64,000 bases of DNA, taken from Larix kaempferi. Taxonomy: Eukaryota; Streptophyta; Pinopsida; Pinales; Pinaceae. Numbering within the stretch: the stretch's first letter is position 1; the number at the start of each line of letters is the position of its first letter. Made by a program: the position numbers and the translations under genes. The notes under the pieces were generated by a model, which had not been told where the DNA came from, did not search any database, and saw only the letters and a list, made by a program, of their open reading frames with translations. The stretch covers positions 1,091,001-1,155,000 of the forward strand of contig BSBM01001383.1 of the NCBI GenBank assembly GCA_027924585.1. Direction: 5' to 3'. Positions 46,701 through 56,609 of this stretch are shown piece by piece.

Positions 46701-47950
46701 ACCTAGGCGAGGTCCCTGATAACCTTCTTGGGGAAGCTGAGATGCTGATGCAATTGCTTCAAGGGAAAGCCCCCATTTCTGAGTCTGCCAAAGACAAAAG
46801 AGGATGGGGCTACGAATCTGGTAGCTATACAGCTGCCGAAGGGTATAGGTCTTTTCAAACGATGCATCAAGCACCCAATAATCCTGCCAAGTGGAACTTC
46901 ATCTGGAATTCACCATTCATTCCAAAAATTGATCTTTTCTGCTGGACGGTTGCACATAACAGCATTTTAACGGGAGACACGCTAAAGAGACGAGGTCTGA
47001 ATGGGCCTTCAAGATGCCCCCTGTGCCTTTCTGATGAAGAAACAATATCTCATCTTCTGCTAATGTGTCCCTTCTCCAAAGAGGTATGGCATCAGGTTCT
47101 CTCTGGTCATGGAAATCTTGACAGATTTGAAAACCTTCCGGATCTTTTCAGCAACTGGAGCAATAACTCCCCTTTTGATCTTCTTAAGAAAAATCGCCTC
47201 AAATCCCTCTGGATGTGGACCCCTAAAGTTATATGCTGGAAGATCTGGCTGGAACGAAATAGCCGCTTATTTAGAGATAAAGCAACCTCAAGTTCCAGGG
47301 TAGCTACCACTTGCGTGGCCCTGTTGGGGGAAGCATTGGATTCCAGAACTATCACCAACACTAGAAGTCTCAGTCCTGCTGAGGCAAGCTGGATAGCTAA
47401 ATTCAATCTCAAAGATGACTCCAATGCAATCTCACCCACCTCTCACGAAAAATGGGAAATTAGAATGAGTGCAATCGATTTCAATAATTGGAGATCGACA
47501 ATTAAGGAGCACTGCCTGTTCTTTGATGGGGCCTCTAAGGGCAACCCAGGAAAAGCTGGAGCGGGGGGAATCCTCCTCAACCCTCACAATGAAATCCTCA
47601 CTACCTATGCCTGGGGCATAGGGACGGACTCCAATAATAATGCGGAAGTACTGGCCCTCTGGCAAGGGCTAAAGCAAGCCATTGATAAGGATATCCCCGA
47701 GCTCAACGTTTTCGGAGATTCAAGGATTATTATTCAAGCCATGAACTCGAATAAGCCAACCCATCAGCTTAATCTTTCTCGGGTCCTGCGTAGAATATTC
47801 TTACTCATGTCCAAATTCATCAAAATAAGCTTTTATCATGTTCCTCGTGATCTCAACGGTCTGGCTGATGCAGAGGCCAACAGAGCCGTGCTCCTGGGCA
47901 GGAGTATTTTGTCGACTAATGACAGAGAATCTTACTGCTCTATCCCTTAA
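43703..47950 (+). CDS. LINE-2 ORF2: intact endonuclease / reverse transcriptase / RNase H
   Basis: 1415 residues, open throughout. APE endonuclease (about 1-235): N7 in SWNCRG, E36 in IQETK, D141 and N143 in AGDLNV, H228 in SDHKP. Reverse transcriptase (about 450-750): FRPISLCN, D587 in KLDLANAFDRV, GLRQGCPLSP and the catalytic FADD at 692-695. A zf-RVT region (about 1070-1135) has CPLCLSDEETISHLLLMC. RNase H (about 1268-1400) has all four acids: D1275 (FFDGAS), E1315 (NAEVLAL), D1339 (FGDSR) and D1389 (LADAEAN). It would nick DNA and prime reverse transcription of LINE RNA in the nucleus. ATG directly abuts the ORF1 stop, so translation probably depends on reinitiation. Every catalytic residue I can check is present. 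Confidence 0.95.
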   Translation: MRLASWNCRGLGSKAKQDAMKDIIKINTPDILLIQETKLEDLSLHQAALKFWKKGPGKAISSRGASGGIATLWDETKFILITDHCSTHWIYTKLQHIDSGIQVSLFNLYVPNLAPDKAQCWESLDSYLSMHEPNNIILAGDLNVTLSADEKKGGSPIRDQSREWVEDLIMGWDLLDIKPLIGNFTWTNKRIGPGHIAARLDRFLVHSDFLMIGLLATSKILPNCISDHKPILLELSSKTNLGPIPFRFIPLWLHHENFHLVVRNSWSVPIPGSPSYSWEQKIKRLKSDLKAWEKSITSPTTRRIDSQKVLEDLQLSLESINPTPQTHVAETDLQKHFFQACKVEEEYWRQKSRSLWLECGDKNTSFFHKQAEAKNNYKAVKEINYQGTIYNNFKDIKKAAFNTFKDLFSAPIEQPPNPLDYPFDTIPTLVQNSDNIFLTAPISMKELKLALFRMKPDSAPGPDGFTARFYINCWDLIKLDLLRMVRHSQKTNKLGGSTNSAFLTLIPKEKGAIHFSRFRPISLCNMSYKIVTKIIANRLKKVLPRIIPENQGGFIKGRQIQDNILLVQEAIHSSHLSKEGGMVIKLDLANAFDRVNHNFLLLVMKKLGFSDSFANWIQGCISSPWIAPLVNGRPTDFFQASRGLRQGCPLSPLLYAIQASVLSFQLIKAQQLNVLPGLHLATNVNKINHAQFADDTLLMGVASTHVARRFKHELDTYRQISGSKINFQKSKIYGWNCTTRELGDIARILEMEAVHEWDSITYLGVPIAKGTPKASQWNPILDKIKNRIQNWGSNWLNQAGKTVLLKSVLMSIPIYQSSILLAPSLIIGKMEKLIRKFLWEGGKGNKNRLHLVGWDKIQKPYREGGLHFRSMARQNMAMGAKILWKLVSGRETWSKKVLRKKYFPGSRLNCLDKPSQRKKGSPIFTLCNKVRDHFASLLFWIPGNGKKINIWKDSIMGDQPIGEANDIGNLKYWMQHRNIATLWDISSWEEEGEKNWIDWNLGEVPDNLLGEAEMLMQLLQGKAPISESAKDKRGWGYESGSYTAAEGYRSFQTMHQAPNNPAKWNFIWNSPFIPKIDLFCWTVAHNSILTGDTLKRRGLNGPSRCPLCLSDEETISHLLLMCPFSKEVWHQVLSGHGNLDRFENLPDLFSNWSNNSPFDLLKKNRLKSLWMWTPKVICWKIWLERNSRLFRDKATSSSRVATTCVALLGEALDSRTITNTRSLSPAEASWIAKFNLKDDSNAISPTSHEKWEIRMSAIDFNNWRSTIKEHCLFFDGASKGNPGKAGAGGILLNPHNEILTTYAWGIGTDSNNNAEVLALWQGLKQAIDKDIPELNVFGDSRIIIQAMNSNKPTHQLNLSRVLRRIFLLMSKFIKISFYHVPRDLNGLADAEANRAVLLGRSILSTNDRESYCSIP

Positions 47951-48226
47951 GACAAATAAGATCCTGACATCGATCTTCTGCTGGATTGCTAAGATTATCG
48001 CGGATCCGAATAGCGAGATTGTCAAGATTTCCATCGAGGATATTCTCCACTTCAGACTGCTACCCCAGGACGGTGACTCTGAGACCCGTGACCACCCAGA
48101 ACGCCTTTTCTCCTATATAATCAGGCCGTCTGGGAACAGACCTCTCCAGTGCGCCAATGCTAGTAATAGAAGCAAGAGCTTGTGTAGAAGAACCAAGAAG
48201 ATCAGGATCCGTCTGCGAAATTCAGC

Positions 48227-48565
48227 ATGGCGTCGGTGGGCTCAACATCAGGAGGCAAATCGCTGGAGGACAGACTGGACACCCTGCAAAATTCAATCGA
48301 CATTCTCAAATCAAAGTCTGAGGAGAATGAAGGCAGGCAGAAATCCCACAACGCAGAGGATTACCAGAAATGGCGAAAGTTCAATAAGGATCTACAGGGC
48401 ATCAAGGAAGAAATCAAGGATTCCAAAGGAGAAGTCTCCTATTTTGAAGAGGTGGTGTACACCCACTTCAAAGACCAGGCAAATACTGAAGGGAATTTCG
48501 GGAACAGAATTGCTGCACTGGAAGCAGCGGTCCAGAAGATCCTGGAAAAGCTTAATGGCGCTTAG
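48227..48565 (+). CDS. LINE-2 ORF3: 112-residue coiled-coil protein
   Basis: It starts at cagcATGGcg, a good plant start context, 277 nt after the ORF2 stop. After a Gly/Ser lead (MASVGSTSGGKS) the protein is almost all heptad-like: SLEDRLDTLQNSIDILKSKS, then a charged middle, then IAALEAAVQKILEKLNGA. No enzymatic motif. LINE-1 has a coiled-coil ORF of similar length in the same place, though I see no clear sequence match between the two. Function unknown; a structural or ORF1-binding role is only a guess. A longer overlapping frame (47838-48746) is less protein-like. Confidence 0.55.
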   Translation: MASVGSTSGGKSLEDRLDTLQNSIDILKSKSEENEGRQKSHNAEDYQKWRKFNKDLQGIKEEIKDSKGEVSYFEEVVYTHFKDQANTEGNFGNRIAALEAAVQKILEKLNGA

Positions 48566-48789
48566 ACCTTGCTCAGATCTCTACTATGTTCTCTTTGCTA
48601 TTTCTTGTATCACAATTCAGTCCACTGTAATTTTGCTTCTTGATTCTGAAACCTCTGGGCAGCCTAAGCCTCAGAATTTTGTTGTTTCAGATACTGATAT
48701 TTATGTACCCAAGCACACGGTGGCTGATTCACCGGCTTTTAATTAATCTTCCCAATGCTTTTGTCTAAAAAAAACATACCCCAAACACC

Positions 48790-50874
48790 CGAGTTAATTA
48801 TCTTGGTGAAAATTTAAAAATTTCCTCCCAATAAAATATTCACAGTAAAACTATTTGTGATCAAAAACAAAAGTCCACCACCATAACAATGATTAAGATA
48901 CTTTTAATTAAACCAATAGATAACATGTATTAAATCTTCATTCCTACAATAACCCTTGATTACTTTAATCCATATTTCCACCATCATCTATTATACTAGT
49001 TCATTTTTCGAGACAAAGCAACATTTAAAACTTATCATAGTTCACACATAAGTCGTATGATGACATGCATAATAAGAGAATCACTTTACAAGGTAAACAT
49101 TTATACCAAATATATAACAACCCTACATAAGCCATATGAAGAGCATGCATATCTAGGGAATTACATGAGAAGCAATCACTTATACAAATACTATCACCAT
49201 TGCACATAAGTAAAATTCACACATTGCACATAAATCACATTTACATATAATCAGAATCCATATATAGGTGGTTCACCCCCATGGGCTACGTCCACAAAGC
49301 AAGGTCTCAACTTATCTTATTTATCCAAGTAAAACTTACATCTGCGTGGCTTTGTACAGAATTCCCACCTTTTCCAAAAGTGAAAAGTATACATAAAGAA
49401 AATATAGCTTATCAGCTATCCTTGCTTACGATTTACCTTGCGATATAGGATTAAATATCTACAACTTAAATGGTTGAAGCTACCACCAAAAATCAAGCAT
49501 AAAGGTTAAAACTTCCCTCAACCAAAGAAGCAGTGTGTGCTTCCTAAATCAAACAGTGAACACTCTCCAGGATGTGAGTAAGGTCAACTTCCGATATAGA
49601 TCGGGTCGAAGAGGTTTAACACATAACACTAAGGTCTCGCCCACACGGTGTTTTAGCTAAATAGCACTATCTCTGTTTATGCAGAGACCTATTTAAGGAG
49701 ATAATACAACCAACCGACCAACTACCTTATCTTTCACGCAATATTTATATAGATAGATTGACCACTCTATCAACATTTAATACTCCCGTATCGAGCAAAA
49801 AAAACAAGATCACCAACAAATCGCTATTAACGCTAGGATTCAACCTACTACTATCAAACATAGAGAAGCATCTTTAATACATGCATCTCTGAAATCGCTC
49901 ATCAAAGATATCTCGACAGGTATTCAATTACCACTTCTGTCAAACAAACATGTAGCCGAGATCACGACTCTTAGCATGCAATAGGCGAGATTTTTACTGC
50001 AACTTTTGTCAAACAACAGATCACCCAAGTCGCGTCACACAAGAGACAGAGATCGAAATCTTTTATTGACTCAATGCAGACAAATAGGTAACCAGAATAT
50101 AACTTGCCAAGGTTACGCCGACCTTGCATGTATACCAAAGCTTTTAAGTTACGGAAGAAATACCTGATTTGGAAAATCGGTTTACTAAGACCATCTCACA
50201 ACTTGTAGAAAACACAATGATTTAGTTCACATGAGCGTAGAGTTTACTTCCCCTATTGATGAGCTCACCTCTATTGAGCAGCGATCAAGAGGAGTATGCA
50301 GAGATCTGCACAAAAGACTTAGGAATTCATCTACGTAGAAACTTGGACTTTTTCAAAGCAAAACAACCCCGGAAAGTACTAAGAGGTCGCATCAACCGAT
50401 GTGATGTATTACTTCGCAGTAGATAATACAATTCTAATACACATCTAGTGTAGAAACATCTTACCCACTTAGATCGCAGGGGTCTAGAGGTTCCTCTTTT
50501 CAAAACAAATCGAAACTTAATATACCACTTCGATTGCTTCTCCCATCGCAGAGGCTAAACCTTCCTCCCAATCTTCCTCACATCGCAAAGAGTACCTCTG
50601 TTGCTAAAAAATTTCCTTTATATAAATTAGGTTGTAGTTATCTTTGGAGAGTCCGTCCCCATCAAGGAAATTTACTCTCAACCACTTGATGGTCGCAGTT
50701 CCTAGAAAAATAGCAAAAGAGTGACTAGTAGCCGATCCAAAAGGATCCCCATGATGGCTTGTCTCCTTTATGGAGATAGAGGTTGATCAATTCTTGAATG
50801 GTTTGTTTAGCACCAATAATATATATAATATTTCCATCTTATATATATAAACAAAATATATATATATAGAGATA
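48790..50874. other. Interior of the LTR-like insertion; no gene seen
   Basis: No domain-bearing ORF on either strand. Three loose repeats of atcgca followed by ttcct-type sequence occur near 50470-50600. The stretch belongs to the 42217-54579 insertion because LINE-2's target duplication joins it to 42236. Confidence 0.5.
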
Positions 50875-53622
50875 TAAAAGCCCTGGGCCTGATGGGTGGC
50901 CCATGGAATTTTATGTTCATTTCTTTGACCTGTTGGGAGATGATATCCTTCGGTTGGTGGAGTTTACTAGGGTTCATGGCTTCATCTCTGGTGCATTAAA
51001 TGCGACCTTTCTCACTTTAATTCCTAAAAGCAACAAACCTATATCTTTTGGGGAGTATCGTCCCATTGCTCCATGCAATCTCATTTATAAACTGGTGTCT
51101 AAGATCATTGCGCAGAGATTGAAGGATATCCTTTCCTCTTATATTTCTCCAGAACAGTTCGGGTTTCTAAAAGATAGGAAAATTCATGACTCCATTGGTA
51201 TAACACAGGAGATGCTTCATTCTATTAAATCAAAAAAGATGAAGGCTGTGATTTTAAAGATGGATTTGGAAAAAGCCTACGATCGGGTTAATTGGTCTTT
51301 TCTTAGGTTGATTCTAATTCAACTGGGAATGCCTCCTCTTGTGATAAACTGGATCATGGCGTGTGTTTCTACGCCTTGTATTGCTGTGTTGGTCAATGGC
51401 AATCCTTCTTCTTTCTTTCAGTGTACAAGAGGGATTCGACAGGGTTGCCCGTTGTCACCCCTGCTTTTCCTTTTGATTATGGATGGACTCGGTAGACTTA
51501 TTCAGCAAGCCAAGGATTGGAGATTGCTCAAAGGTATTAAATTGGGTGATGATTGTTTTTTGACGCATCTCCTTTTTGTAGATGATGTTTTGCTTGCCGG
51601 CATTGATTCTGTCTCAGAGTGGAAGGTTTTCTCCAACATCATAAACTTCTTTTGTAAGGTTTCGGGCATGAAGGTTAGTGTTACTAAGTCCTGTTTTCAT
51701 CAACATAATGTGGAAGCTGATAGACGTGCAGAAATTACAAATATTTTACCATATAATGTGAAAGAAATCGCTCATGGTATGAAATACTTGGGCTTTATTT
51801 TAAAACCTAATTCCTACAAAGCAGATGATTGGCGATGGTTTATTAGCAAGTTTGAAAGAAAGATTGATCATTGGTCATATCAGTTACTCTCTTCAGGTGG
51901 CAGACTTGTATTAGTCAATGCTATGCTTTCTAGTATTCCAGTTTACTGGCTTACTTTTTTAGAGGTCCCAGCATATACTCTTCATAGACTCAGGAGGCTT
52001 ACTTTTAATTTTCTCTGGTCTGGCACACGTGTTGGCTCAAAACTGGTAATGGTTAAGTGGAAGGTTCTTGCAAGACCAGTGAAATGTGGTGGGTGGGGCA
52101 TCAAATATTTTTCTGTCTTCAGTAAAGCCCTTAGAATGAAGAGTATTTGGCGTGGGTTGTTTAGCAAATCATTGTGGTCGAGGGTTCTTCATATAAAATA
52201 TATTAAAACAGATTTGATCAGTTGGTTGAGGAAATCCAAGCATATTTCGGGTTCTTTATCTCCAATGTGGCAAGGTTTCCTTAAAGTTTATGATGGGATT
52301 GCAAGTGATTTATGTTGGCAGGTAGGTACTAGTGATAGTATTCATATTGGTATAGATCCGGTGCTTGGTTTAGATGAAGGTTATCGGCTGTCAGCTAACT
52401 TGGTCTCTTGGTTGAATTTGCTGGGGTTTAATACCCTTAATCATATCTTTGATAAGGATCGTTTAAACAGTTATGGTTCTGGTTGGTTAGTATATTTGGA
52501 AGGACTGATCCCAGATCATGCTAAATAATGGGAACGTTACATTCAGGCTATCAGGATTGCTGGCATTTCTATTACGGGAGCACTGGATAAACTAGTATGG
52601 AAGGGTAATCCAAAAGATGGCTCTGTGACTGCAAAGTATGCTTATGATATGCTTATCCAGCATCAGGGTATTTATCCACATCACTGGTGGTATTCAAATA
52701 TTTGGAATTGGTCATTACCGTTGAAGGTTAAATGCTTCCTTTGGCATGCACTTAATGGAAGCCTTAAGACCTGGGAAAATTTGCTTAAGCGAGGCTGGTA
52801 TGGTCCTAGTTGTTGCTGCTTATGTAATTTATCTTCTGAAATTGCAGATCACCTTTTGGTTAAGTGTTCTTTTTGTAGAAAGTCTGGGACTTGTGTTGTA
52901 TTGATCTCAATTTACAGTTTATATGGGATGCTATGGATTTTGGCAGTGGTTTACTCAACTGGATTAGAGGGAAAAATAAACCATTTTGTCTTCCTATTTT
53001 CATTGCATGGATTATTTGGTTTTCCAGAAATGAAATGATATTCGAGGACAAAAAACCTGATGCTGTTCAATGTGCTAAGATTGTTTGTAATTTATTACAG
53101 ACTTATTCTCAAGATGATCACGTTATAAAGGTGGTAAGTTTGAGACCTTTCTCCTTTGTAGTTTCTCAACCTGTATTATTTTTCGACGGGGCTGCCCAGA
53201 ATGGTTTGTGTGCTGCTGGTGGGGTTATTTATATTAATGATAGCCATTATTTTTCACTTCGTCTAAATGGTGGTAAGGGTACCAATATGAAGGCGGAGCT
53301 GCTAGCACTATGGGTCATTCTAAAGGTGGCAAATTCCTTTGGTTTGGTGAATCCTAGAGTTTTTGGGGTTTCACGTGTCACGATTAAATGGGCCTCAAAT
53401 GAATACAGTCTTAATGTATTGGAACTAAACTATCTATGTGATAATATTCGTCATGAGATGTCAAAGCTGGACCAGATTTCATTCGAGCATATCTACAGAT
53501 CCCATAACACTCTTGCTGATCAACTTTCAAAAGATGCTTTGGCTGAACTTGTTGGGTTTCTTTTTTGGGAAGAATGGTTGGAGGCCTGTCTGCTTGACAA
53601 GGGAAACACATACTTCTTTTAA
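50875..53622 (+). pseudogene. LINE-3: 5'-truncated L1 (RT, zinc-binding region, RNase H)
   Basis: Coding homology begins abruptly with SPGPDGWPMEFY just before 50903; endonuclease and ORF1 are missing. RT (50903-52528) has PISFGEYRPIAPCN, LKMDLEKAYDRVNWSF, GIRQGCPLSP and the palm motif LLFVDDVLLAG. An in-frame TAA (52526-52528) falls before WERYIQAI. The zinc-binding part (CCLCNLSSEIADHLLVKC) follows in the same frame. A one-base loss near 52880 shifts frame to RNase H (52891-53622), where FFDGAAQNG and MKAELLAL are kept but the third acid is lost (VFGVSR instead of GDS). Inactive. Truncation at the 5' end is usual for LINEs. No clear target duplication or A tail found. Confidence 0.85.
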
Positions 53623-53639
53623 AAGAATTATGTAATCAA

Positions 53640-54579
53640 GGGACAGATCATAATTTTTGTGGCTGTAAAGTAAGTTTTTGTATGTATATCCTTCTATATA
53701 TAGAAACTCAGAGAATGAATAGCTTTGAGATCAAGATCTGGGATGGATATCTTGAACTTATATATTCTCAATCATTGTACTATTTGATTCACTTGAATAA
53801 CAATAGTACGATTTTTTTCGGCTGGAAAAATAAAAGTCCAACTCATAATTAAAGGTCATACTACATAATATTTCGCTTTAATCATTCTTGTCTCATATTT
53901 AGTTCCATATATATACTATATGTATATAATTTATAAATAACTTTCCTTTAATTCATAACTGACTTATAGTTATGTGCATGAATAACTCATAATGTAATTT
54001 GTAATCAAAGTGACACTAAGATCTTAATTGACACTTAAGATCTTGATTGATAAGTAGAGCTTACCAAGCATATAATATGAAAATTAATAAGCTAGGCTTT
54101 TGTTTAGCTTAAAAAAAATGTGTTTTCTGACATCGTTGAGTAGGATTAATACTTAAAAGTAATTGAAGAAATTATCGATAGCATATAGCATTATACTAGG
54201 GCATAGGTCATAATGCTGCCTATTCGTTTTGTATCGAAAGGCTACCGTCCTTGACTTAGGACGTCGTGCAAAAATGTATTAGGTTAATAATCCTAGATCC
54301 AAACATAGTAATTATGTCATAATGACTACTAGGCGAATGCCATTTAGATTTTCAAGGCTTCCCTTGACCTTACCTTCCTCAAATGGTTAAGTTGTCGTTG
54401 TTTTAGTTGTGTCATGGCCTCTCGTTTCCTAAGTTACAACTTACAACTTAGTAATTGGAACTTCATAAGTTACAAGGTTTTACTGATGGGGCCTTAGCCT
54501 TGAGCTCCTCACCATGAAAACAGTACAATAGTTTATTTACATTTATAAAATAAATAGGGCATAAAAGTGGAATGTTACA
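53640..54579. other. Right part of the LTR-like insertion; no gene seen
   Basis: Non-coding, ending in GGAATGTTACA. A short direct repeat (taagatcttaattgacac / taagatcttgattgataag) lies near 54018-54055. Confidence 0.5.
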
Positions 54580-54894
54580 GCGTTTAAATGTGATTGTTTT
54601 TCATATTCAGTATTCATCATGTTACAAAAATGACAAATTCTTTAAACCCACAATACTTTAAGAATTTATCCAATGCCCTCTTACTTTGTAACTCATAAAA
54701 ATTTGTTTTAATATCATATCATAGTTATTTCTCTAAGTGACATTTTCCTTCACTCCAATAATTTAATAAAAAATTAAATTAACATCTCTCTATTTGAATT
54801 TAAAGTGATTTTCATTAAAAAAAAAAAAAAATATTTAAATATATGTCCATTTTATTAAAGTCTATGATGTACATAAAATGGAAGATTAGCAAGA

Positions 54895-55200
54895 AAAAAT
54901 TCCTGATTCGTGTAGGTGATATACCCACTTATCTGGTCAAAGCAAGTTCCGTCTACGTTTAAATCTATCTAAACTCGGCATTGACCCTTCTCCGCCAATC
55001 TTTTGTCTTAAAATTACACACGTTTCATTTTCCGCAATACTGGAAAACAAACATCTACAGCTGGCTGTTTTACGAAGGTCTAATCTTTACGGCAACCTTC
55101 ACTTTCGTTGGCAATGAAAAATCTCAAATTCGGCAATGAAAATCTGGCTTTTTCCCTTTTATATTTTCGATGTTCGAAATAAGATTACTCTTCAAATTCC
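54895..55200 (+). repeat. Orphan second copy of the dioxygenase 5' flank
   Basis: Collinear with 31610-31880. Shared landmarks include cccactt-tctggtca/tctcgtca, caagttccgt-tacg/tgcg-tttaaa, a gacatct/aacatct-ta-agctggct stretch, gcaatgaaaatctggctttt, and ttcgaaataagattact at 55173-55189 (31847-31863 in the gene copy). The similarity ends within a few bases of where the start codon would stand. What follows is AT-rich tandem repeat, not dioxygenase coding sequence. Confidence 0.75.
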
Positions 55201-55224
55201 TTCATATTCTTCTCCCTTTATATT

Positions 55225-55460
55225 TTTCAATCTCTAGATATTTCCACTATTAAGTGAGTAAATAATTTTTATACATACAAATTCTATGTTTCCACTATTA
55301 AGTGAGGAAGTAAATAATTTTTATACCTAGTAAAATATCATTTGATTACAAATTACATTTCTATATTTCCAATATTAAGTGAGGAAGTAAATAATTTTTA
55401 TACATAAAAATTGATTTCCTTTTAGTGGAATATCATTTGATTACAAATTACATTGTAGAA
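55225..55460. repeat. Degenerate AT-rich tandem repeats
   Basis: tttccactattaagtgag...gtaaataatttttatac occurs three times (near 55243, 55289 and 55366), and tatcatttgattacaaatta occurs twice. This array replaces the dioxygenase coding region expected after the orphan promoter. Confidence 0.8.
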
Positions 55461-55601
55461 GATAAATATTTTCTTCAATGGTACAAAATGATTCAATAAC
55501 AAGACATTTATTTTTTACTTATAATATTCCCACTAGTCATATGATATGTGAATATCCTGTTACATGTTATTGTACTATACTTGGTAAAAATTGTGCAACT
55601 T

Positions 55602-55738
55602 GGGGCCGCCGTTATGGCCGGGTGGCTGGGGCGGTCGGCTGTGGCCGTTCCCACCCAGGTTCGACCCCGAGACCCGGCTCGATTCGGCGCCCTCACCCAC
55701 CATTGGGCGCCGGTTACACTGCTTGTATGAAAAAAAAA
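55602..55738 (+). mobile_element. tRNA-derived SINE with poly(A) tail
   Basis: 137 bp flanked by aaattgtgcaactt on both sides (left ending at 55601, right at 55741-55754), ending in a 13- to 14-base A run. It contains a pol III A-box-like tggccgggtgg (55615-55625) and a perfect B box, ggttcgacccc (55658-55668), 43 bp apart. GC-rich body in AT-rich surroundings. ORFs crossing it on both strands are compositional. Confidence 0.85.
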
Positions 55739-55754
55739 AAAAATTGTGCAACTT

Positions 55755-56478
55755 CACACCACTTCTTAACCATGAATATCTCGTCAATATTTTATTTATA
55801 TATAATATAATAGATGAATTTTATTCATGAAATACAAAATAATAAATCAATTTTATACCTTACGTATAATATAATAATATTTCAATATGTATTTATTTTA
55901 TAATATTTAAAAGTCTATTATATATATTTTGATAATAAATTGTATAATATGTTATCTAATAAGGGAGAATAATGAAGAAGTGCAGAGCATTTAGTACTTG
56001 CTTAGTTTTTGGTGACATTTATCTAAACTCTCGTATATAGGTTAGAAGGGAGAAAAAAAAAGACATGCTCATTCTTGATTTTTTTTCTCTTTCTTTTTTA
56101 ATTATTTTTACATGCTCACATTAACTTAGCTTTTGTATATTGCTCTTAAAAAGTGCGGATGTGGGGATTTAAGTGGGAGACTCTAAACCATTGGTTTTAC
56201 AAACACATGAAAATAAAATTTGTATGAGAAATATCAATATAAGTATTCATAACATTATCATGAGCTTGGTTTTTTTAAGTATCCATGACATTTTCATCAT
56301 TCAGGAATGAATAACGTTATGATTTTTTTTTTTATTTGATTGAAATGAAGATTATAAGATATAAAAAAAGAATTATAGAATTATATGGAAAAAAAGTTTG
56401 TAGAACAAAAAAAATAAGAAAAGTGATTGAAATGAAAATTATAAGATAAAAAAAAAATTATAGAATTACATAGACAAA
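55755..56478. other. No gene seen; AT-rich spacer
   Basis: Simple A/T runs only, including near-repeats of gaaatgaa-attataagata at about 56342 and 56427. Confidence 0.5.
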
Positions 56479-56493
56479 AAGGCTTTTAAGAAA

Positions 56494-56609
56494 GTCCCGT
56501 GGGTTAGCTCAAGTGGTTGAATGATGTAAGTTGTGAGTAGAAGGTCTTAGGGTCAAATCCTCGGGTGGCTATACATTTCTATATAAGGGCTAGCAAACCC
56601 GTGGGGGGG
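56494..56609 (+). mobile_element. tRNA-derived SINE, short, G-tailed
   Basis: 116 bp starting gtcccgtgggttagctcaag, with an A-box-like ttagctcaagtgg and a B box, gggtcaaatcc. Flanks aaggcttttaagaaa (56479-56493) and aaggcctttacgaaa (56610-56624) differ at two of 15 positions, as expected for an old target duplication. It ends in a run of seven G, not poly(A). Confidence 0.65.

Larger units (their letters stand above)
42237..48773 (+). mobile_element. LINE-2: full-length, near-intact plant L1 LINE
   Basis: Perfect 16-bp target duplications, acataccccaaacacc, lie at 42221-42236 and 48774-48789, and an eight-base A tail ends the element. Order: 88-bp GC-rich leader, ORF1 (one frameshift), an uninterrupted ORF2 of 1415 residues, a coiled-coil ORF3 and about 200 bp of 3' UTR. 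It inserted four bases from the left end of the LTR-like sequence. Intact ORF2 and exact flanks mean a recent insertion. It resembles LINE-1 in domain order and motifs but is clearly a different subfamily. Confidence 0.95.
42217..54579. mobile_element. LTR-like insertion (probable solo LTR) hosting LINE-2 and LINE-3
   Basis: The left end reads TGTAACATACCCC (42217) and the right end GGAATGTTACA (54579), which gives perfect 8-bp inverted termini TGTAACAT/ATGTTACA. Flanks are gcatt (42212-42216) and gcgtt (54580-54584), an imperfect 5-bp target duplication. Block A has attgcgtttaaa near 21390, matching the joined flanks. Removing LINE-2 and LINE-3 leaves about 3.1 kb without a gag or pol domain. 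I see no second LTR copy, so a large solo LTR is the simplest reading. Confidence 0.5.

Noticed and set aside
47838-48746. 302-residue plus-strand ORF overlapping the LINE-2 ORF2 end and ORF3
   Set aside because: Rich in Arg and Ser with no domain, overlaps two better frames and looks like a compositional shadow. A start at 47919 as an N-terminal part of ORF3 cannot be fully excluded.
55478-55810. Overlapping ORFs on both strands around 55.6 kb
   Set aside because: They cover a tRNA-derived SINE; open only because of its GC-rich composition.
55602-56609. Possible tRNA genes
   Set aside because: A and B boxes are present but no cloverleaf with matching acceptor stem; target duplications and tails show SINEs.
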